Assembly: GCA_002840565.1 (NCBI GenBank)
Contig: PHBK01000004.1
Location: 62,001-126,000, forward strand
Direction of reading: 5' to 3'
DNA length: 64,000 bases
Origin: Deltaproteobacteria bacterium HGW-Deltaproteobacteria-12
GTDB lineage: Bacteria > Desulfobacterota > Syntrophia > Syntrophales > Smithellaceae
Below the pieces are notes generated by a model. The model searched no databases, was not told the origin of the DNA, and was given only the letters and a program-made list of their open reading frames with translations. This document shows, in pieces, positions 62,613 to 64,000 of the stretch; positions within the stretch are counted from its first letter, which is position 1; each line of letters opens with the position of its first letter. Both the position numbers and the translations under genes were made by a program.

Positions 62613-62644
62613 AGCCGACAGCGGCCCGCTTGGCCGCTTCGGCT
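62613..62644. repeat. REP-like GC-rich imperfect palindrome
   Basis: AGCCGA(C)AGCGGCC-CGCTT-GGCCGCTTCGGCT: 13-bp stem with one bulged C. Confidence 0.65.
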
Positions 62645-62682
62645 GAGCTTGTCATTGACGTGCATCGTTTTGAATTTATCAT

Positions 62683-62711
62683 TTGACATACTTGGCGGGT
62701 GTACGTATAAT
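62683..62711 (+). promoter_or_regulatory. consensus sigma70 promoter of the toxin-antitoxin pair
   Basis: TTGACA-17 nt-TATAAT (perfect consensus). Confidence 0.88.
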
Positions 62712-62715
62712 ACAC
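62699..62715. promoter_or_regulatory. candidate TA operator overlapping the -10 box
   Basis: GTGTA-N7-TACAC inverted repeat. Confidence 0.45.
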
Positions 62716-62733
62716 GTGCAAAGGAGGTATACC

Positions 62734-62964
62734 ATGCAGAAAAAATTAACCATAACAGTAGATGAAGAAGTTTATACGGGACTCCATAAAGTAATTGGGC
62801 CACGGAAAATAAGCAGATTTGTTCAGGAAATAGTTCGTCCTTATGTTGTTCGTCCTGATTACGAGGCCGCCTACGCCGAGATGTCAAAAGATAAAAAAAG
62901 AGAGAACGAAGCCTTGAAGTGGGCTGAAATTACCTTTAAGGATATGGATCATGAAACGATGTGA
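62734..62964 (+). CDS. antitoxin of a MazEF-like type II TA module
   Basis: MQKKLTITVDEEVYTGLHKVIGPRKISRFVQEIVRPYV; preceded by AGGAGG; overlaps the MazF-family gene. Confidence 0.8.
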   Translation: MQKKLTITVDEEVYTGLHKVIGPRKISRFVQEIVRPYVVRPDYEAAYAEMSKDKKRENEALKWAEITFKDMDHETM

Positions 62965-63274
62965 AATCTGGTGGGTGAATTTTGATCCTTCTGTCGGTGG
63001 GGAGATTAAAAAGAAACGTCCTGCCGTAATCATCAGCAACAATGCATCAAACAAATTTCTAAATAGAGTTCAGGTTGTCCCTCTTACAAGCAACACAGAT
63101 CGTCTTTATCCTAGTGAGGCGCGGGTCGTTTTTGACGGCAAGGAAAGCAAGGCTATGGCAGATCAACTGGCCACCGTAAGTAAATTACGGTTGCTCAATC
63201 TCGCTGGCGTTCTTTCTGAAGAGGACATGCGCAAAGTTGAAGAAGCAGTTAAAATTCAACTTGGTGTTCATTGA
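62951..63274 (+). CDS. MazF/PemK family endoribonuclease toxin
   Basis: MKRCEIWWVNFDPSVGGEIKKKRPAVIISNNASNKFLNRVQVVPLTS...AMADQLATVSKLRL. Confidence 0.94.
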   Translation: MKRCEIWWVNFDPSVGGEIKKKRPAVIISNNASNKFLNRVQVVPLTSNTDRLYPSEARVVFDGKESKAMADQLATVSKLRLLNLAGVLSEEDMRKVEEAVKIQLGVH

Positions 63275-63282
63275 AAAATTCA

Positions 63283-63375
63283 ATGAAAGAGACTGCAGAT
63301 GACCTTGGTATTCATTATACAACAGTGAGCAAAGCATTGAAGTCTAAAGGGGTCAAGTCTGCCTTTGACTTATGA
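63283..63375 (+). pseudogene. remnant of a REP-associated transposase C-terminus (HTH)
   Basis: MKETADDLGIHYTTVSKALKSKGVKSAFDL*: 30-aa HTH-like tail with no upstream catalytic domain. Confidence 0.6.
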
Positions 63376-63457
63376 TTAGCGGACCGATATAAAGTGCGCA
63401 TTGAAAGCAGCAACAACAAGATGACGAGCCAGGCAGAAATCTGGCAATAGGCATTGA

Positions 63458-64000
63458 ATGACAAGACCATTAAGAATACAATATCCGGACGCCTGGTATC
63501 ATGTGATGAACCGTGGCCGCCATCAAGAGGCGCTGTATTGTGATAACAAGGACTATACAGTGTTTATTGATTTGTTGCAGGAGGCAGGTGCGATATGGAA
63601 GATTAAGATAGCAGCCTATTGTTTAATGACCAATCACTATCATTTATTAATGCAGACACCGCAGGCGAATTTGGATCGTTGCATGCGTCATATTAACGGA
63701 ATCTATACGCAACGTTTCAATCGGAGATACAAGACGGATGGTCAGTTATTCCGGGGTAGATATAAGGCGATTCTTGTAGATGCTGAAAATTATTTATTGG
63801 AACTTGTGCGCTATATTCATCGGAATCCTGTTGGAGCCGGAATTGTCAGGCGACCGGAAGAATACCGCTGGAGCAGTCATCAAGGATATCTGTCTGAGTC
63901 AGACAATTGGCAATGGTTATATAAGGAATTTATTTTGGGGATGCTTGATGAAAAAAAGGCTGGTCAGAGAAAAGCGTTTCTTGATTTTATTGGGCAGAGT
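63458..64000 (+). mobile_element. REP-associated tyrosine (Y1/IS200-like) transposase, truncated by window end
   Basis: Open frame to the window edge: MTRPLRIQYPDAWYHVMNRGRHQEALYCDNKDYTVFIDLL...AAYCLMTNHYHLLMQTP...LFRGRYKAILVDAENYLLELVRYIHRNPV (HxH-type motif HYHLL); absent from the ORF track because it is not terminated. Confidence 0.93.

Noticed and set aside
1-64000. CRISPR arrays, rRNA, tRNA genes, prophage or obvious defence systems
   Set aside because: No regularly spaced repeats, no recognisable tRNA/rRNA sequence and no phage structural genes were seen by eye; a tRNAscan/CRISPR search would be decisive

Overview
This 64 kb window reads as ordinary, gene-dense chromosome, probably from a deltaproteobacterium-like (Syntrophales-type) Gram-negative; that placement is inferred from gene content and was not searched. 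From left to right it contains: a branched-chain amino-acid (Liv) ABC importer without its ATPases, next to alanine dehydrogenase; a small IclR/racemase/EthD accessory-metabolism cluster; assorted enzymes (PhzF, HU, nitroreductase, P1 peptidase, MBL hydrolase, DUF3467, thioesterase); a complete tol-pal operon; a biotin carboxylase-biotinyl fusion and an ABC-F ATPase; rplM-rpsI-argC; cysS; a ctpA/YibQ/TPR/lipoprotein envelope operon; selB with an HD-domain exonuclease-like gene; ruvX-mltG; a complete dcw cluster (mraZ to ftsZ, lacking ddl) followed by a radical SAM gene; DUF3141; a THUMP RNA methyltransferase; a MazEF-like toxin-antitoxin pair; and a REP-associated (Y1) transposase truncated by the window end. 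I did not find a clear new multi-gene system. The strongest non-coding signals are (i) a three-copy, 10-bp-phased GTGG operator just after a consensus promoter upstream of mraZ, (ii) a 96-nt element between argC and cysS with mutually exclusive pairings, (iii) a strong hairpin between the Liv binding-protein gene and livH, and (iv) a REP-like palindrome, TA pair, transposase C-terminal fragment and intact transposase at the right edge. No CRISPR array, rRNA or tRNA was recognised.
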